Shown here piece after piece: positions 22,817 to 34,755 of a DNA stretch of 64,000 nucleotides (the first letter of the stretch is position 1; each line of letters starts with the position of its first letter). The notes under the pieces were generated by a model. That model was not told the DNA's origin. It saw only the letters and a program-made list of their open reading frames with translations, and did no database searches. The DNA is taken from positions 20,024,757 through 20,088,756 of the forward strand of contig OX392543.1 in assembly GCA_947623455.1 (NCBI GenBank). The letters run 5' to 3'. A program made the position numbers and the translations under genes. This DNA comes from Mimachlamys varia (taxonomy: Eukaryota; Mollusca; Bivalvia; Pectinida; Pectinidae).

Positions 22817-24702
22817 TACACAACTCAAACGAGTACATGTACAAATATTATGCCATACTATATTGTTACGTGCCCTTGTGCATACCCCGATCTGTACGTT
22901 AAACATTTTGTCATACCAGAAGTCATTTCACATCACATGCATTGTGTGTGACGAAATAACTTACACTGTTTTGGGGTGGGGGGTGGGTAGATCAATTTTC
23001 GATAAAAATGCTCCCTCGGTGGTCATAAAGGCTATTCTTTTTAGTCTAGTTTAGGTCCAAAACATGCTATAACAAATCCTCAGGTCCCTGTGGACTGTAG
23101 CATACGAAAATGGCAGAGACTGGCATATTTTTGCAGGAATCACCGGTAACCATATAACTGTTTATTTACAGAGAATATCACTGTGGCATTGTTGATAGAA
23201 AGATCATTAAAAATAATCCCATCATTCGACATCAAACGATGGTGTTGTTTTGATGTATTAAGTATGTCAACATTGCTGACATTTAAAACTGCCTGCCTAT
23301 TGGTGCACATATATGCATTACTGAAAATAAAAGGGTACGTGAAAGAGATTTAAACTATTACCGATGCTTTTATGTTGCTGTTTAACGTAACATTTTACAA
23401 AAAACGATATTTGATCATTACCTCCCAGTGAGCAAAAAATTATAAAAAAAAAAATAAAATTGATATTTGCATTATCTTGGCATTGATTTTTCATATCAAC
23501 CCATGCAAGCTTGCCATTAAACCTATGTAATACATTGACTTCCTTTAAATACTTAATGAGTATTTGGATGTAGCTTGTCTTGCAAAAACTCTTAAATAAT
23601 TTATACATAGATAAAGATTACTTTTTGAAATTTAGTATATTGCGACCGACATTTGGTGACTATTGGCGGAAAATTTCAACTGAAAATCGATTTCAACCCA
23701 TAAAACATGTAAAATTGCGCAAAACACCCCAGTTTTGTTACAATACTTAGCTGTACCAGGTTGTCATATTGCCGTGTTTTATAATATACAATTTGTACAT
23801 TGATATCACCATACATTACGATCGTTTAGACGACACTACCCTGCACACTAGGAACATTAAAAATATGTATAAAATTTCATTTAAAAGTGACACAATGAAC
23901 AAGGGAAATAGACCCGGAGTCCCGGGGTCCAACAACAGGCGTTACAACGAGAGGTGCGTGAGGAAAAACAGATGGCCTTATTAACTCTACCTCTTTTGGA
24001 ACACGTCTATATCTGATTCAATGAATCGAACGCACCCTACGTAAGTCTCGCCCTATCTCGTTCATCTCGACATTTCCGAAAACAAAAAAAGGAAAGTAAT
24101 ATCGACTATTTCTGGTACAGGTCTCCTCCGCGACGTAAACGAATCTAGTTTCCGACCTAGTTTTAGATAATCAATTTCAATATACTTGTCTGACATTAAA
24201 TTAAAAATTTGTACCTATGCTCAATTAAAAAAAACACACCCCTTTTATGGATATAGATGGGAATAAATTAACTACACTTGAAGGGTAATGCTTGTAAAGA
24301 TTATACAGCTTATCGGTTATATACACACTGTTAAGCCATTACTGTTAAGGTGGCACTTGCGGCGAATGTACTAGTATTGTGGGTAACTATTTAATTTGCT
24401 TTGATAAAAGTGAAAATGTTAGAATACAGTTGGGTTAATTTAATATTTTATGTTTTCACAGCGTTACTAACTTGTGTAGCTTCATTTTATTAGACATACA
24501 TCCAAATAATGACCATCCATGCAATAAAATCAAAGACGACAAAATTCACACATTTACAAATATGTAGGCGAATTCGATAGATGATATACCGACATATGGA
24601 AGAAGAATGATATTTATTGTCAAGATTAATTTAATAATATTTTTAAACATAATTTTGAAATATATTGACAGTTACTTTATTCGTGTATAATATTCAATTA
24701 TG
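22817..24702. other. Unassigned DNA
   Basis: No repeat family is recognised. The G-rich tract GGGGTGGGGGGTGGG lies near 22974-22988. The frame at 23769-23984 ends in a basic stretch but shows no known domain. Confidence 0.4.
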
Positions 24703-24826
24703 GCCTTTTGATGAGGTCGATACATGGTTGTATCAACCGGAGAAAAACTATCGACCGAGGACGAAGTCAGAGGTTAATATTTTTTCTCAGGTCGATAAAA
24801 CCATGTATCGACCGAAATCAAAAGGC
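24703..24826. mobile_element. Small terminal-inverted-repeat (MITE-like) element
   Basis: The left end GCCTTTTGATGAGGTCGATA plus CATGGTT is mirrored at the right by AACCATGTATCGACCGAAAT plus CAAAAGGC. The arms are about 28 bp with a few mismatches, enclosing about 70 bp that includes CGACCGAGGACGAAGTCAGA. There is no room for a transposase. Flanking bases are too AT-rich to define a target duplication with confidence. Confidence 0.8.
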
Positions 24827-26121
24827 AATAATAGTTTTATTATAAATTTATATTTTTTTATTTGAATTCAGACTACAAGAGAAAGTTTTTTTCAACGACA
24901 TTAAATCAAATTCTCAAACAATATTATCACAATATAATATTAAATATTTCCTGAACACTTTGACAGCTGTTGATGTTTTCTGTTTGATATTGTTAGACTC
25001 CATGCCGTCGAGAATAACATCTTTTTGATAATTTATAAGAACGGCGAACTGCCATTATTTTTATTGTTGTCAAGCAGTGTCAAGGTCTTCGGAGCTCTTG
25101 ACGTTACGTCATATTTCTATTTATAGAAACACCGAGTCAACCAGCTTTTTTTACCAGCTTTTTATGAAATGACATATCAAGTCAAGCTACAATATATTTC
25201 ATGGCGAAATAAGTTTTACTTCTTCAAGTTGCCGTTCAAAACACGTGCATACCTAAAGTGTGTGTACATATTGTTCATATTTTATTTTAGGTTAAGACTG
25301 ATCACGATAGTCATATGATAAAGAGCTGTTTACAAGCTACTAAACATAAACTTCACGGAGTCTAATTATAGTCACACGCGTAAATTACCGCCATTAATAT
25401 TTTAAGCGTTTTAATGACTCTGATCCATTTAAAGTGTCTCGTGGGGGTCGATTTACTTGTTTTCTTCCCTGTAGATAAATTATATGTTGACAGGCTGGCA
25501 ATATGATACTCCACACGTTTTAACAGACTACGTGCAGCTACTCAAGCGCTGCAATATTTTTCAACTTCATGTTGGCAATACAGGGCCCACACTACCATGT
25601 CACATGAAGCGGCCAACCATCAGCATGTGAATAGTAAGAGCGGTAAGTGTACCCCTAAACCTGCAGACTCAATGGTTTTCGGTTTTGTTTGCGTCCCAGA
25701 GGACAATGATGATATCACGATTGGATTGCTCCTCCCAAATGTCACACTTGAGGTATTTCTCTCTACTCTTAGTTTTCCTACCTGCTCCACTTTTTCCTTT
25801 TAAGAGGAGTCATCTTTGACACTGGTCTAAACTTGACAAAGACAAATGCAAGTTTATTTCGCCCAACAAAAAGACTTCCTTCAGAATTCAGACTTATTGT
25901 AAACACCATTTTGTACTTTATAATGGCTTATGTTAGCTAGATAGAATGCAATATAAAATATTGTATAGTGCATATCATCATTTTAAGAGGCATATTGAAC
26001 AAGGTATAAAGACAATTATTTGATACATTGTTCACAAATATCTGCTTACATTCTAGTAAAGCGATATGAAGGGTCTTCAAAATATTTCGGTTCCGTAGAT
26101 GGTGACCGTCTGTTTAAGATT
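24827..26121. other. Unassigned DNA
   Basis: No repeat family is seen. The 68-codon frame at 25597-25803 is followed by nothing recognisable. Confidence 0.4.
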
Positions 26122-26472
26122 GCTTCTATGGTCGCCATCTTGGTCTCATTGAGAAATATTCCTTATCGTTGTATGATATTAAAGGTGAACGTTTTTTAAT
26201 ATGAGCATTAGTATGCCTACTTCTTGTGATTGAGAATGATCCCTCAGTTCTCACTTTGATGACGTGATATACACTTGGATGTGACCAAGATGTACACGTC
26301 GGTTGTCTTCGAAGAAGCAGAAGACGCTTACTCTTCCGAAACACATGGTCTTATTTTCTTGTACGTTTTCGAGGGTCTCTGTATAGATGTTTCCGTTGCT
26401 CGTATTTGGTCTCTTGTTTAATCAATTCTGAGTTCGGGTTATGGTTTTATTGACGCTTCGGTATTCTCTGGT
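26122..26472 (-). repeat. Family B repeat, nearly full-length copy
   Basis: The minus strand runs from GAGAATACCGAAGCGTCAAT through ACCATAACCCGAACTCAGAA, CTTGTAC-type hairpin bases, AATAAGACCATGTGTTTCGG, AAGCGTCTTCTGCTTC, a GTCACATCCAAGTG block and on to CAAGATGGCGACCATAGAAG. It is one of only three or four copies that reach the GATGGCGACCAT end. Confidence 0.8.
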
Positions 26473-28071
26473 TATTTTACGCAGGTCGGCGGTATATAGT
26501 GTAATTTTGTCTGTCTCCAGGAATGTTTCGTTGAAGTCCCACAATGCCAACTATTTTCGAGAATTGATTTAGCAAAGCTACGTTCATGTCAAATTATAAG
26601 TTCTATTCGGTGGTCTGGGGTGCCTTAAAACAGTACTCTATGATAAACACATTCATAAACAACACTATTACTTATGCATAACATTGTCACGAAGTGTTAG
26701 AATAAATTTAGACTAACGTTAATGTCGACAATAGAACTCCCTAGTGCTAACAGATGTCATCCTTAATTAGCTCTAGCACTGACCATTCTCCGTCCCTGCT
26801 GGTGAAGCAGATATTGGACTCAGGACAATCGTACGAAACTAACGGTAAGAAATTAATCCCCAGACACCAGGGCAATGTGTAGGAAGATCACACGTCACAA
26901 ACTCACTCCAAGACCTAATTTTGTACGAAACTAACACGTGAAATGAAGACAGACATCGCTTGCCAACATTTCATTTGTCAGCGACTTGCATCGCTGTTCC
27001 TGGGGATAGTTTCAAAATAACACGTTTTCGATACTGGAAGTACACAATTGATTGCTAGAACATCATGGCGGATGTGTTGTCACTAATCTAATTCACTTGG
27101 GCGTTTGTCATTTCATCTATAAATAGAATCTCGGGCAGTGAAGTGTTTTCAATGGTAAGGAGAACCTCATAAAGATTACGATGTTTGTTTGCATCAATCT
27201 TCAAATTGAGATTAGTCGAAAGCTAGAAGACAATACCATGCTGTTTCAGTAGCCCATAAACCTTAATTTTTTTTACAGAAAAAACCAACATTATATAATG
27301 AGATGAGCGGTAACGTGTCGTGGTATTCTCTAACGCTAACTACATAACGAAAACAAACACCCTAAATAACGGCGACCGTTGATTCAAATCCCAGGCCGTC
27401 GTATTGGAAGCGAATAGTGTTGGCGAATTCCCTGAATGAACATTTAAATCACATTGCTCTTGATTCTATCAAATACGACTTCAGCTAACTAGCGTGTCTA
27501 CTTATAATCAGCTCAGGCAAACAAGACATTCTTAATGGTTCCGCAAATATTTCCAAGCGATGAAATTAATTTTTAACTGAGATATTTTGTAAAACTGTCA
27601 TAATATGATTAGTAGCAAGCTCAGGTTTATCATTAAGAATTATTGAAATATATTCGTTGATGCTTATTTATGAATAAATGAGTGAATGAAATCCTTATTA
27701 CACTGCCTTTCGTTTTAATATCCCACATGAAACTCTCGTGAGACCTAAACCTCGCGAGACTTTAATAGGCTAAATATTGACTATTTTCAGAACGTTGTAC
27801 AGTACATCCTCCTAATATCACATCCCTAAAACTCCAAATGGACTCAGATGGCCTTAATCTGTAAACCTTATTAAGCACTAAATCAAAAGGATGTTAATTC
27901 GATTTGCGATAGTATTAGTTTAAAGTATTATCTACATATTCCGAACTACTATAAACAAGTTAATAATATTATAAAGAAGGTCATTCGGGGCAGGCTTTTT
28001 TCAAATGTACAATTATGATCCATCTTACCGAAGAGCATTGTCAGCTAGTTAGATTTAACTTCATTAAAATT
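26473..28071. other. Unassigned DNA
   Basis: No exon or repeat family was recognised. Confidence 0.4.
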
Positions 28072-28210
28072 GTTTTCGTATTTTATCAATATTGATTTCG
28101 ATTGATGAAATTAATGAATAATGAAAGTTTTTTGAGATATTTAGAATGTATTTTATCAATATTGTTTTTGTGATATGAAATCAATTAAATCTTTTTTGAG
28201 ATATTGAATA
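28072..28210 (+). repeat. Two-copy tandem duplication, about 70 bp
   Basis: GTATTTTATCAATATTG recurs at 28078 and 28148, each followed by a related run ending in TTTTTTGAGATATT. The copies have diverged. Confidence 0.8.
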
Positions 28211-28409
28211 TATTGCTATCGTTTGGTACATATATAATACATTGAAATGGGTTAGCATGTATATAGTTCAAAAAATTAATTCCGCTTATCAAGCATCTGT
28301 GTAGCACTAGGCGTTACACAGGAATATCTAGTGTATTGTGCTATCAAACGGTGTTAGTATATAAAACATTTTTGAAATCCAGACTCTTATGTCGGTACAT
28401 GAAAAAAGC

Positions 28410-28549
28410 AGAGAATACCGAAGTATCACCCAAACAATGATCCGAATTCAATACCGATTTAACTAGAGATACCATATGTACAAAGGAAATATTTACATGG
28501 AGACTCTTAAAGGAGCACAAGAGAATAAGACCAGGCGTTCCTGAAGCGT
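28410..28549 (+). repeat. Family B repeat, 5' part
   Basis: CAGAGAATACCGAAGTATCA, then GATCCGAATTCAATACCGAT, GGAAATATTTACATGGAGAC, GCACAAGAGAATAAGACCAG and GCGTTCCTGAAGCGTAGGCG in family order. An A-rich run lies just upstream, as in other copies. Confidence 0.8.
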
Positions 28550-29095
28550 AGGCGTCATATTTTGTTCAAATACAGGAATGTTGGTTAGAGAAACTTGATC
28601 CGGAGTACAGAAGTGTTGTCGGAGTCGACTTTAAACACAAAGTGTATTTCTAGAGTTGAACCAAACATGTATAACGATTACATATAAACTCCACCGCTGA
28701 CTGTTAACTTGACAAGAAATGGCAATGATAATGCGAATGCAACTTTGAATACTGACCCTGAAGGTATTGCCTGATAAACGGTTAAACATTCCAAACCTCT
28801 ATTGGCATTTCAGTGTGTATATTTACACTTAAGAGCGGTGCTGCTATCTTCCCGAGGTTTTTTTCAAGGTTTTAAGATTGTTTTATGATAGCAATGTGTT
28901 TTCACGCAGAAAAAAACCTGTTTTATGCAATATATTTCCGGTTCTGGACGTCGCCTGGCTCAAGCTTGTTTGAGAAATACTTTATCGAATATTATTTACT
29001 GACATTCCATGATAATGACTTTTTCATGCTACCGGAAGGTGGTATCAAGTTACATAAAAAGACGAAAAAGAAATATCCCTCAATTGTTTTATAGG
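28550..29095. other. Unassigned DNA
   Basis: Nothing recognised; a 69-codon frame at 28885-29094 is unremarkable. Confidence 0.35.
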
Positions 29096-29310
29096 TTGCT
29101 TGTTTTGGGTTTGTGTTACGCCCTATTAACAGCTATAATCATTTATGTACGTGCCAGAGTTTAGTGGCAGAAGAAAGCCGTAGTTCTCGGAGATCAACCA
29201 CCGACCGATGGCCAGAACCTTACTACTGCCCGACGTAGGCTTCGAACACACGACCCAGTGATGATGGGTGGAAACTGAATGCCAGTCACCTTAACCACGT
29301 AGCAACCTTC
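29096..29310 (-). mobile_element. tRNA-derived SINE
   Basis: The minus strand starts with a head holding TACGTGGTTAAGGTG (A box, near 29302-29288) and GTGTTCGAAGCC (B box, 29249-29238). A body follows (CTACGTCGGGCAGTA, CGAGAACTACGGCTTTC), ending in GCTGTTAATAGGGCG and a T/G-rich tail. It has the same architecture as the SINE at 54259-54726. A 147-codon frame (29194-29637, -) overlaps this SINE and is not considered a gene. Confidence 0.75.
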
Positions 29311-29898
29311 ACTTCTGTTCAAAAATGATGCAGAAACAATGTCCCATACCGACGTCAATACTAAGCTGGTATTTTGCCCGAAAAAAAGACTTAGTGAGAG
29401 GGTACTTTTCCTGAAAGAATCATACAGCGAACTCAATGTGTAACCCACGAGGAACATTCTATTTACCTTGAACAAATATATAAATGAGTGTTTTATTATG
29501 GTCACAATTACATACAGATCCACGTCTGAACATTCATCGGGCCGCCCATTGGCTGTCATTGTCGTGCACGTTTCAAAAACTTTTCTTCCAGAATTTTGCC
29601 TGATGTTATGAACGGAAGTTATTAATCGCGCCCACATCCTGCGACATCATTGACCTGAGAATAACTCCCAAACATTCCGCTTTATCTAGACGCCATATTT
29701 GAACCTTATCACTATAATAACTTAATAAGTGCGCAGACAACTATAATTAATGTCCCTGTGTGTACTAGAAGTTATCAGACATTTGCCTTGTCTGAGGAAG
29801 ACGACCGAGTAAACATAGTAATATCATTGAAACGTCACAATACGTCCAACGATCGTGCCGTATGGTAGCCCTTTCTATCATACTACTACAAGAAAAAT
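29311..29898. other. Unassigned DNA
   Basis: Holds the remaining part of the 147-codon minus-strand frame, which gives no recognisable domain. Confidence 0.35.
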
Positions 29899-30222
29899 CA
29901 GAGAATACCAAAACGTCAACAAAACCATAATCTGAACTAAAATTGATTAAACTAAGGGCAGGATATCTACAAAGGGAATATTAACACAGCAATTCCATGT
30001 AAGTACAAGAGAATAATACCATGTGTTCCGGAGAGAAAGCGTCTTCTCTTTCATCGACGACACCGTCCATGCATATCTTGCTGAGATCCAAGTAAGTCAT
30101 CATGTAAAAACAATACATCACTCTCCTTCATCACACTAATCAACATACTCAACAACGCTTATCTTCATATGACACAATGATACAAAATATTTCTCAATGA
30201 TACCAATATGGCGACCATCAAA
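29899..30222 (+). repeat. Family B repeat, nearly full-length copy
   Basis: Begins GAGAATACCAAAACGTCAAC, carries AAGTACAAGAGAATAATACC, GTGTTCCGGAGAGAAAGCGT and CATCGACGACACCGTCCATG, and ends in CAATATGGCGACCATCAAAC. It is preceded by AAGAAAAATCA. Confidence 0.85.
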
Positions 30223-31023
30223 CTAAAACTAAGACAAATAATATGTTGATCAAATTACACACTCTTCAACAGCACTAGTCCAGCAGATTTTACTGTGAAG
30301 AACTATGTACAGCGCCCCTAACCCTTTGTCCAGTTTCACTATACATTTCTATGTACGCTACCCTTCAATACTAGTTCCCACTCTCCAGTGTACAGAAAGG
30401 TCTATATAGAATGGCTACACATCGCCTTAGTCCAGTTTGGCTTGTGGTTCCGTTTACGCTATCCTTCATCCCATCTTTCAAACTGTCGACGTTTTGTAGA
30501 TTCATCAGTAGAATTCCACCCCCTCCCTCAAAATATACCCTGTTACCAATATATTACCTCTAGTGGTATATGTACGGAATATGTCCAGTGTTATGTACTG
30601 TACAGAATAACTTGCTTCCCAAGACCCTCACTCTGTTAAGCTTTGCAGTATAGCTTAACTCCTAAACCCCATTCATTGTCTTGTAAAATTTACTTAACAG
30701 AACTTTGTATTTTGGCATCAGTTCTTTTCTTCAGGATACTGGGCACACGTATACGTGCTATTTACACCGTTAACCGGACAAAGCGTTCCCTCCCTTGTGT
30801 AAACTCTTGGTCCCATTGTCCAGCACAGTGGAAACCCTTACACCTTAGTTCCAATCGTCCCTCACTGGTCAGTATATTTGGTCAAGTAGTAACTAATTGA
30901 TTGGTTGTTGTACTTTGGAGAATTACACACTGAAGTGATCGATCAAATGAAGCAGCTCTATACATATACCATAGTGTGACATAGTACTTTGAAGGCATGG
31001 CATGTACTTGGATATGACTTCCC
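30223..31023. other. Pyrimidine-rich, compositionally unusual stretch
   Basis: The plus strand from about 30290 to 30900 is rich in C and T, with recurring CCAGT and CCCT words at irregular spacing (for example GTCCAGTTT at 30330 and 30431). It may be an old degenerate array. Frames at 30388-30639 and 30643-30900 appear because of this composition and are not recognised. Confidence 0.4.
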
Positions 31024-31273
31024 AGATGGTGATGTATTACACAAACATGCTGCACCTTTTAAATTTAGTAATAGATACAGTATGCGGCAAAAATTGCATA
31101 ATACAGATTTTTCGTCCTTCTGGGACTCGTCGGTGATGTTAGGGGTCAAAGGTGTGAATTCAAAATTTCTACACTAATGTAGAAGCAGTAGGGTCGGGTG
31201 CGTAAAACCCCTTTAAATTATAAATTATAATACGAAGATATGTATATAATGCAACATGCCACTACTCAAATGA
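31024..31273 (-). mobile_element. Family A element, copy 6, near full length
   Basis: The minus strand begins with CATTTGAGTAGTGGCATG, a 5' extension shared with the copy at 52773, then GGGGTTTTACGCACCCGACC and CTGCTTCTACATTAG. The ribozyme region reads CCGACGA (U4 to C), a perfect stem II (GTCC/GGAC) and an intact GAAA. The 3' module ends near TACATCACC. Short arms CACCTTT and AAAGGTG bracket the ribozyme region. Confidence 0.8.
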
Positions 31274-31451
31274 GATAACTGTAGCTATGGAGGCTTCAGC
31301 TAACCTCGGGGACTATAAAATCCACCAGCAGAGATGCCATGCGTCACCTACTACTTCAATTTCGGTTTGTTTGTGGGGAGGTCGAAGTTACATAGACATG
31401 TCAGGAAAATGACAAAAAGGCTCAACCAGTTTAGGTTTGAGAATTTAACTC

Positions 31452-31628
31452 TAAGACCAGTTGTTCAACAGATGATTAGCTTAACACTATTTGACGATAT
31501 TTTCAACCTTCAACTATTCTGCCAACAAACAAGCAATCAATTTTGCGTGTAAATTGGCAGTACTAGATATTTTTGGAAAGTTTTAATTCAGGCAATGATT
31601 TGATTTTAAAGTTATCAAACGGGCCCAA
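31452..31628 (+). mobile_element. Family C inverted-repeat element, degenerate copy
   Basis: CCAGTTGTTCAACAGATGAT then TAGCTTAACACTATTTGACG at the left and TTATCAAACGGGCCC at the right match the termini of the copy at 33689, with many internal changes. Confidence 0.55.
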
Positions 31629-31805
31629 GTTTAAACTCTTAAATCTAAACAACCTATTCCATTCTTCCTTTAACTGTCCCTTTTGCAGAACGAAATTGCC
31701 TTTTATTAAAATATAAATTTTTTTTTTTCATTTTAAAGCAATTATGAAACAATTTATACAACTTTTATTAATCACTCTTGGTTGACTGGATGTTAGCGTG
31801 CGAGG

Positions 31806-31877
31806 GGTCCGTTCGGGGAATCGAACCCCGGCCACCTTGGTAAAAGGTAAGTGCGCTACCGACTGCATCACCCGACC
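31806..31877 (-). pseudogene. tRNA-like sequence, tRNA pseudogene or SINE head
   Basis: The minus strand is 72 nt. The acceptor arms GGTCGGG and ACGGACC pair at five of seven positions. The D region reads GATGCAGTCGGTAGCGC. The T arm CGGGG-TTCGATT-CCCCG is perfect. The anticodon arm can only form as ACCTT/AAGGT with a five-base loop, so it is not a functional tRNA. The downstream sequence gives no clear SINE body. Confidence 0.6.
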
Positions 31878-32111
31878 ACACTTGTATCAAGAATAGGGAT
31901 GTTCGGTGTTTTAGAAATAGGTATCGATGTGAAGTAGAAAAAAGACAAAAGCATACCATATGAAAGGTCACTGAAAGGAACACACTAGTAATTGTACCTA
32001 AAATATCTTGGCATTTTTTTCATATAAACAGTAAAAGACACTTCATTACACAGCTATTATCTGCCTTGGACTTGGTAATTATAGGGGAGGGGTAGAAATC
32101 GAAATTGATCT

Positions 32112-32278
32112 GAACTACCTTTGACCCTTCTGCTTCTATTTCGATTCTCACTGTAGGCCTCAAGCATCACTGACGATGGAACAGCTGTATGATACAGTGT
32201 AATTATTTTTTCAATAACAGTGTATCTATTTCTAAATTTAAACGGTGCAGAACATGTGTGTGTGTTAGGATAATCTTT
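32112..32278 (+). mobile_element. Family A element, copy 7, stem II deleted
   Basis: Has GACCCTTCTGCTTCTATTTC, AAGCATCACTGACGA, then directly TGGAACAGCTGTATGATAC, so stem II and the GAAA box are lost. The 3' module (TAAATTTAAACGGTGCAGAA, GTGTGTGTTAGGATAATC) is kept. Confidence 0.75.
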
Positions 32279-32280
32279 AA

Positions 32281-33688
32281 ATCAAAAGGGGAAATCATGA
32301 ATGAATAGTTGGAAAAAGAAAACAATGGCCTATAGACTTACCATTGGTATATGTGAAATATGATCTACAATTTATTATAACGTAGTATTTTCTCTATGTA
32401 CATCATATATTTGAAGATTGAAACATACTACATGACTATCCCTCAACAGAAACTAAACAATATCATAAATATTTCACGTTACTTTGTTTAAATTATCGAT
32501 AGACATGCTATCAGATATACATTTAAAGTTGACCTAGTTTTCGTGTGTATCCATATTGATTTCAAAAGCGGCGAAGACTAAGGACCATGCCGCCCGCAGA
32601 TCGTCAGCCCGAGGTTCGTGAAACAATGAAATGGTCTGACGCCATAGTAATGGCCGACTACCGTTGTTCCTGACTGGCGAGATCCTTGTTTGTGACAGTT
32701 TATTAGTTGCTACGGCTACCAGAACACCTAAGACAAAAGCCAGGAGAGCGCGGATTTCGTCACGTCTTCAGCTAGGCCTGGTGCAGTTGACGGCCTGTCA
32801 TTGTTCCGTGTAGTATACACATGTTAGCTAATCCTGTTGTTGTATACTTGCCTACAGCTAATTTACGTATATCGTCTTATTCAATTCACATTTAGATTAA
32901 AATACATAGCGTTTTAGAAACATGAAGTCAGTTGTACACTTATCTTAGATCTTAGTTATCTTAGGTAAATAGAAAAATCAAATATCCCATCATATATCCC
33001 TAAAGGCATTTTTAAAGACATCACATTATTACCTTACCTGGATATTAATATTTCCTTGAACATATTTCTGCCTTTGAAACTAGTCTATTTATGGATTCGA
33101 GATCTTTGGTTAATCACATTTTTCGACAAATTCAATGAAAAGTTAATTTCATAGTTACGTAAATCTGTATACCAACACAGAGCTAATCAAAACCAAGCAA
33201 TAAATAGGATTTTTATTGTATATCCGTGATGTTCGGAAATATAGTATGCTTGCCCGTTCTGATGCATATTACATGAGATCGGTGAAACAGGTGAGAATTA
33301 CTCCAGGTCTCTGCAGGTTGCCCTTATTTGGGCATAAACAAACCAGCCAGTCGGACCACTGGCTCTTTGTGATCTATATTGACCTATCACAAGGTAGTTA
33401 TCGCGTGCTCAAGTTCTACAGTAACTTGCGTCTGTCGTGTATTTATGTGGCGTACGAAGCCATCACAGGTAGACAAGGCCTGTCAAGGCGGTTGTCGGGC
33501 TGGCATGCTACGTAGTATACCATAGCGGGGACAATGCACGGCCTACAAACCCTGGGTGTGCATCGTCTATACTGAAAAGGTCATTGGTATTGTACAATGT
33601 CAGTATGTAAGACGCTTTTGGATATGACCTATATTTACACGGACGGTACCGTCAATGCTGCAAATAACGCCTTTTATTCTGGAACATC
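32281..33688. other. Unassigned DNA with a GC-raised patch
   Basis: The patch at about 32560-32830 has higher GC and a 28-codon ATG frame at 32588. Its amino-acid mix looks ordinary, but there is no supporting splice or homology evidence. The frame at 33216-33515 (99 residues) is unrecognised. Confidence 0.35.
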
Positions 33689-33928
33689 AGGGCCCGGTTG
33701 GTCAAAGGGTGATTAGCTTAATCACTATTTAACAATATTTTTCAAACTTAAATAATTCTGTCCTTTTACAGGATAAAATATAAAAATTTTGCATGTTAAT
33801 TACCCCCTCTAGATAATTGATATCTGCGAAGTTATAACCGAATATATAGTTTCATGTTAAAATTACAGGATAATTAAAACTTGAACTAATCACCGATAAG
33901 CTAATCATCTTCTGAATAACTGGGCCCT
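33689..33928. mobile_element. Family C inverted-repeat element, complete 240-bp copy
   Basis: Left terminus AGGGCCCGGTTGGTCAAAGG then GTGATTAGC; right terminus GCTAATCATCTTCTGAATAA then CTGGGCCCT. The arms are about 30 bp. The interior has AATTATCC-type blocks and no open frame. It behaves like a short non-autonomous DNA transposon or a fold-back element. The flanks do not show an obvious target duplication. Confidence 0.8.
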
Positions 33929-34157
33929 AGTCTTAATGTCTTTTGACATGTAAAAGTATTTCCTTCTTTTATATTTTCCATCGTTTCTTATTTGATGTTG
34001 CATCGGACTTGTTTTACAGCTACATATGTTCATGGTGTTTTGTAGAAATAAAAGATATATGTTAACATCACAATTGAGACGCTTATTCCTTCATATTCCA
34101 TGTTGTTTGAGGAATACAAAAACACAATAATTAGAAATAAATATACATTTTGAGAGC

Positions 34158-34234
34158 AAATATGAAACAATACATGTGCAAAATAAAGGTTGTGTTTACC
34201 AAACCTTTATATCGCACATGTACTGTTTCATGAT
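34158..34234. repeat. Long imperfect hairpin
   Basis: The left arm (34158-34190: CAAATATGAAACAATACATG, then TGCAAAATAAAGG) pairs with the right arm (34202-34234: AACCTTTATATCGCACATGT, then ACTGTTTCATGAT) around an 11-nt loop. There are only a few mismatches over about 33 positions. Confidence 0.85.
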
Positions 34235-34620
34235 CAAACCTTTTACTATGCAATCAAAGAAATGTTCATCTTTAATTACAAGTAACATGCTGATTTAACT
34301 TTTACAGGAATCTATTGTATCTACGGTAAACAAACTAATTATTAGTGTCCAGTTTGTTTTCAAAACGGTCGCTGGGTAATGGCTGTCGTAGCGGATCGCC
34401 GGACACGGGACAGGGAAGACTTTGACATGTTATTTATCTGTTCTGTTACCTTGGAGCTAAACCTGCACTTGACTTTTTCCTAGTCACAGTAATACTGTTA
34501 ATAATGCATAGTGTAAAATAAACATAATCCCAATCAATATGATGCGAAATTATATAGTTTTTTGACAAGAAGGTTCCATATTTTTTTCATTCCGTAATAT
34601 GTATCGACCAATTTTACCAA

Positions 34621-34755
34621 TCGTGCGTGTGTGCGATGAGAATCGAACATATAAACGCACGATCTTTACATCGCCCGTTATGCGCACCATGTGCGAACGA
34701 TGTGTTCACGATGTATGCACGATACACGCACGCATTTGTTGTGCGTTACCACAAC
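34621..34755. repeat. Cluster of CACGAT / GCGCAC words
   Basis: CGCACGAT, GCACGATAC, TTCACGATG, ACGATGTG, GCGCACC and related words recur irregularly in this 135-bp patch, which stands out from the AT-rich flanks. It may be a degraded minisatellite. Confidence 0.5.

Noticed and set aside
29194..29637. 147-codon minus-strand frame, the longest in the window
   Set aside because: Its 3' part lies in a tRNA-derived SINE, no domain is recognised, and no splice or composition evidence supports it.
30388..30900. Two adjoining plus-strand frames of 83 and 85 codons
   Set aside because: They arise from the pyrimidine-rich composition; no recognised features.
31806..31877. Functional tRNA gene
   Set aside because: The T arm is perfect, but the acceptor has two mismatches and the anticodon loop cannot reach seven bases.
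32588..32674. 28-codon ATG frame in a GC-raised patch
   Set aside because: Too short, with no splice, poly(A) or homology support.
33216..33515. 99-codon plus-strand frame
   Set aside because: Unrecognised and without splice signals; expected by chance at this length.
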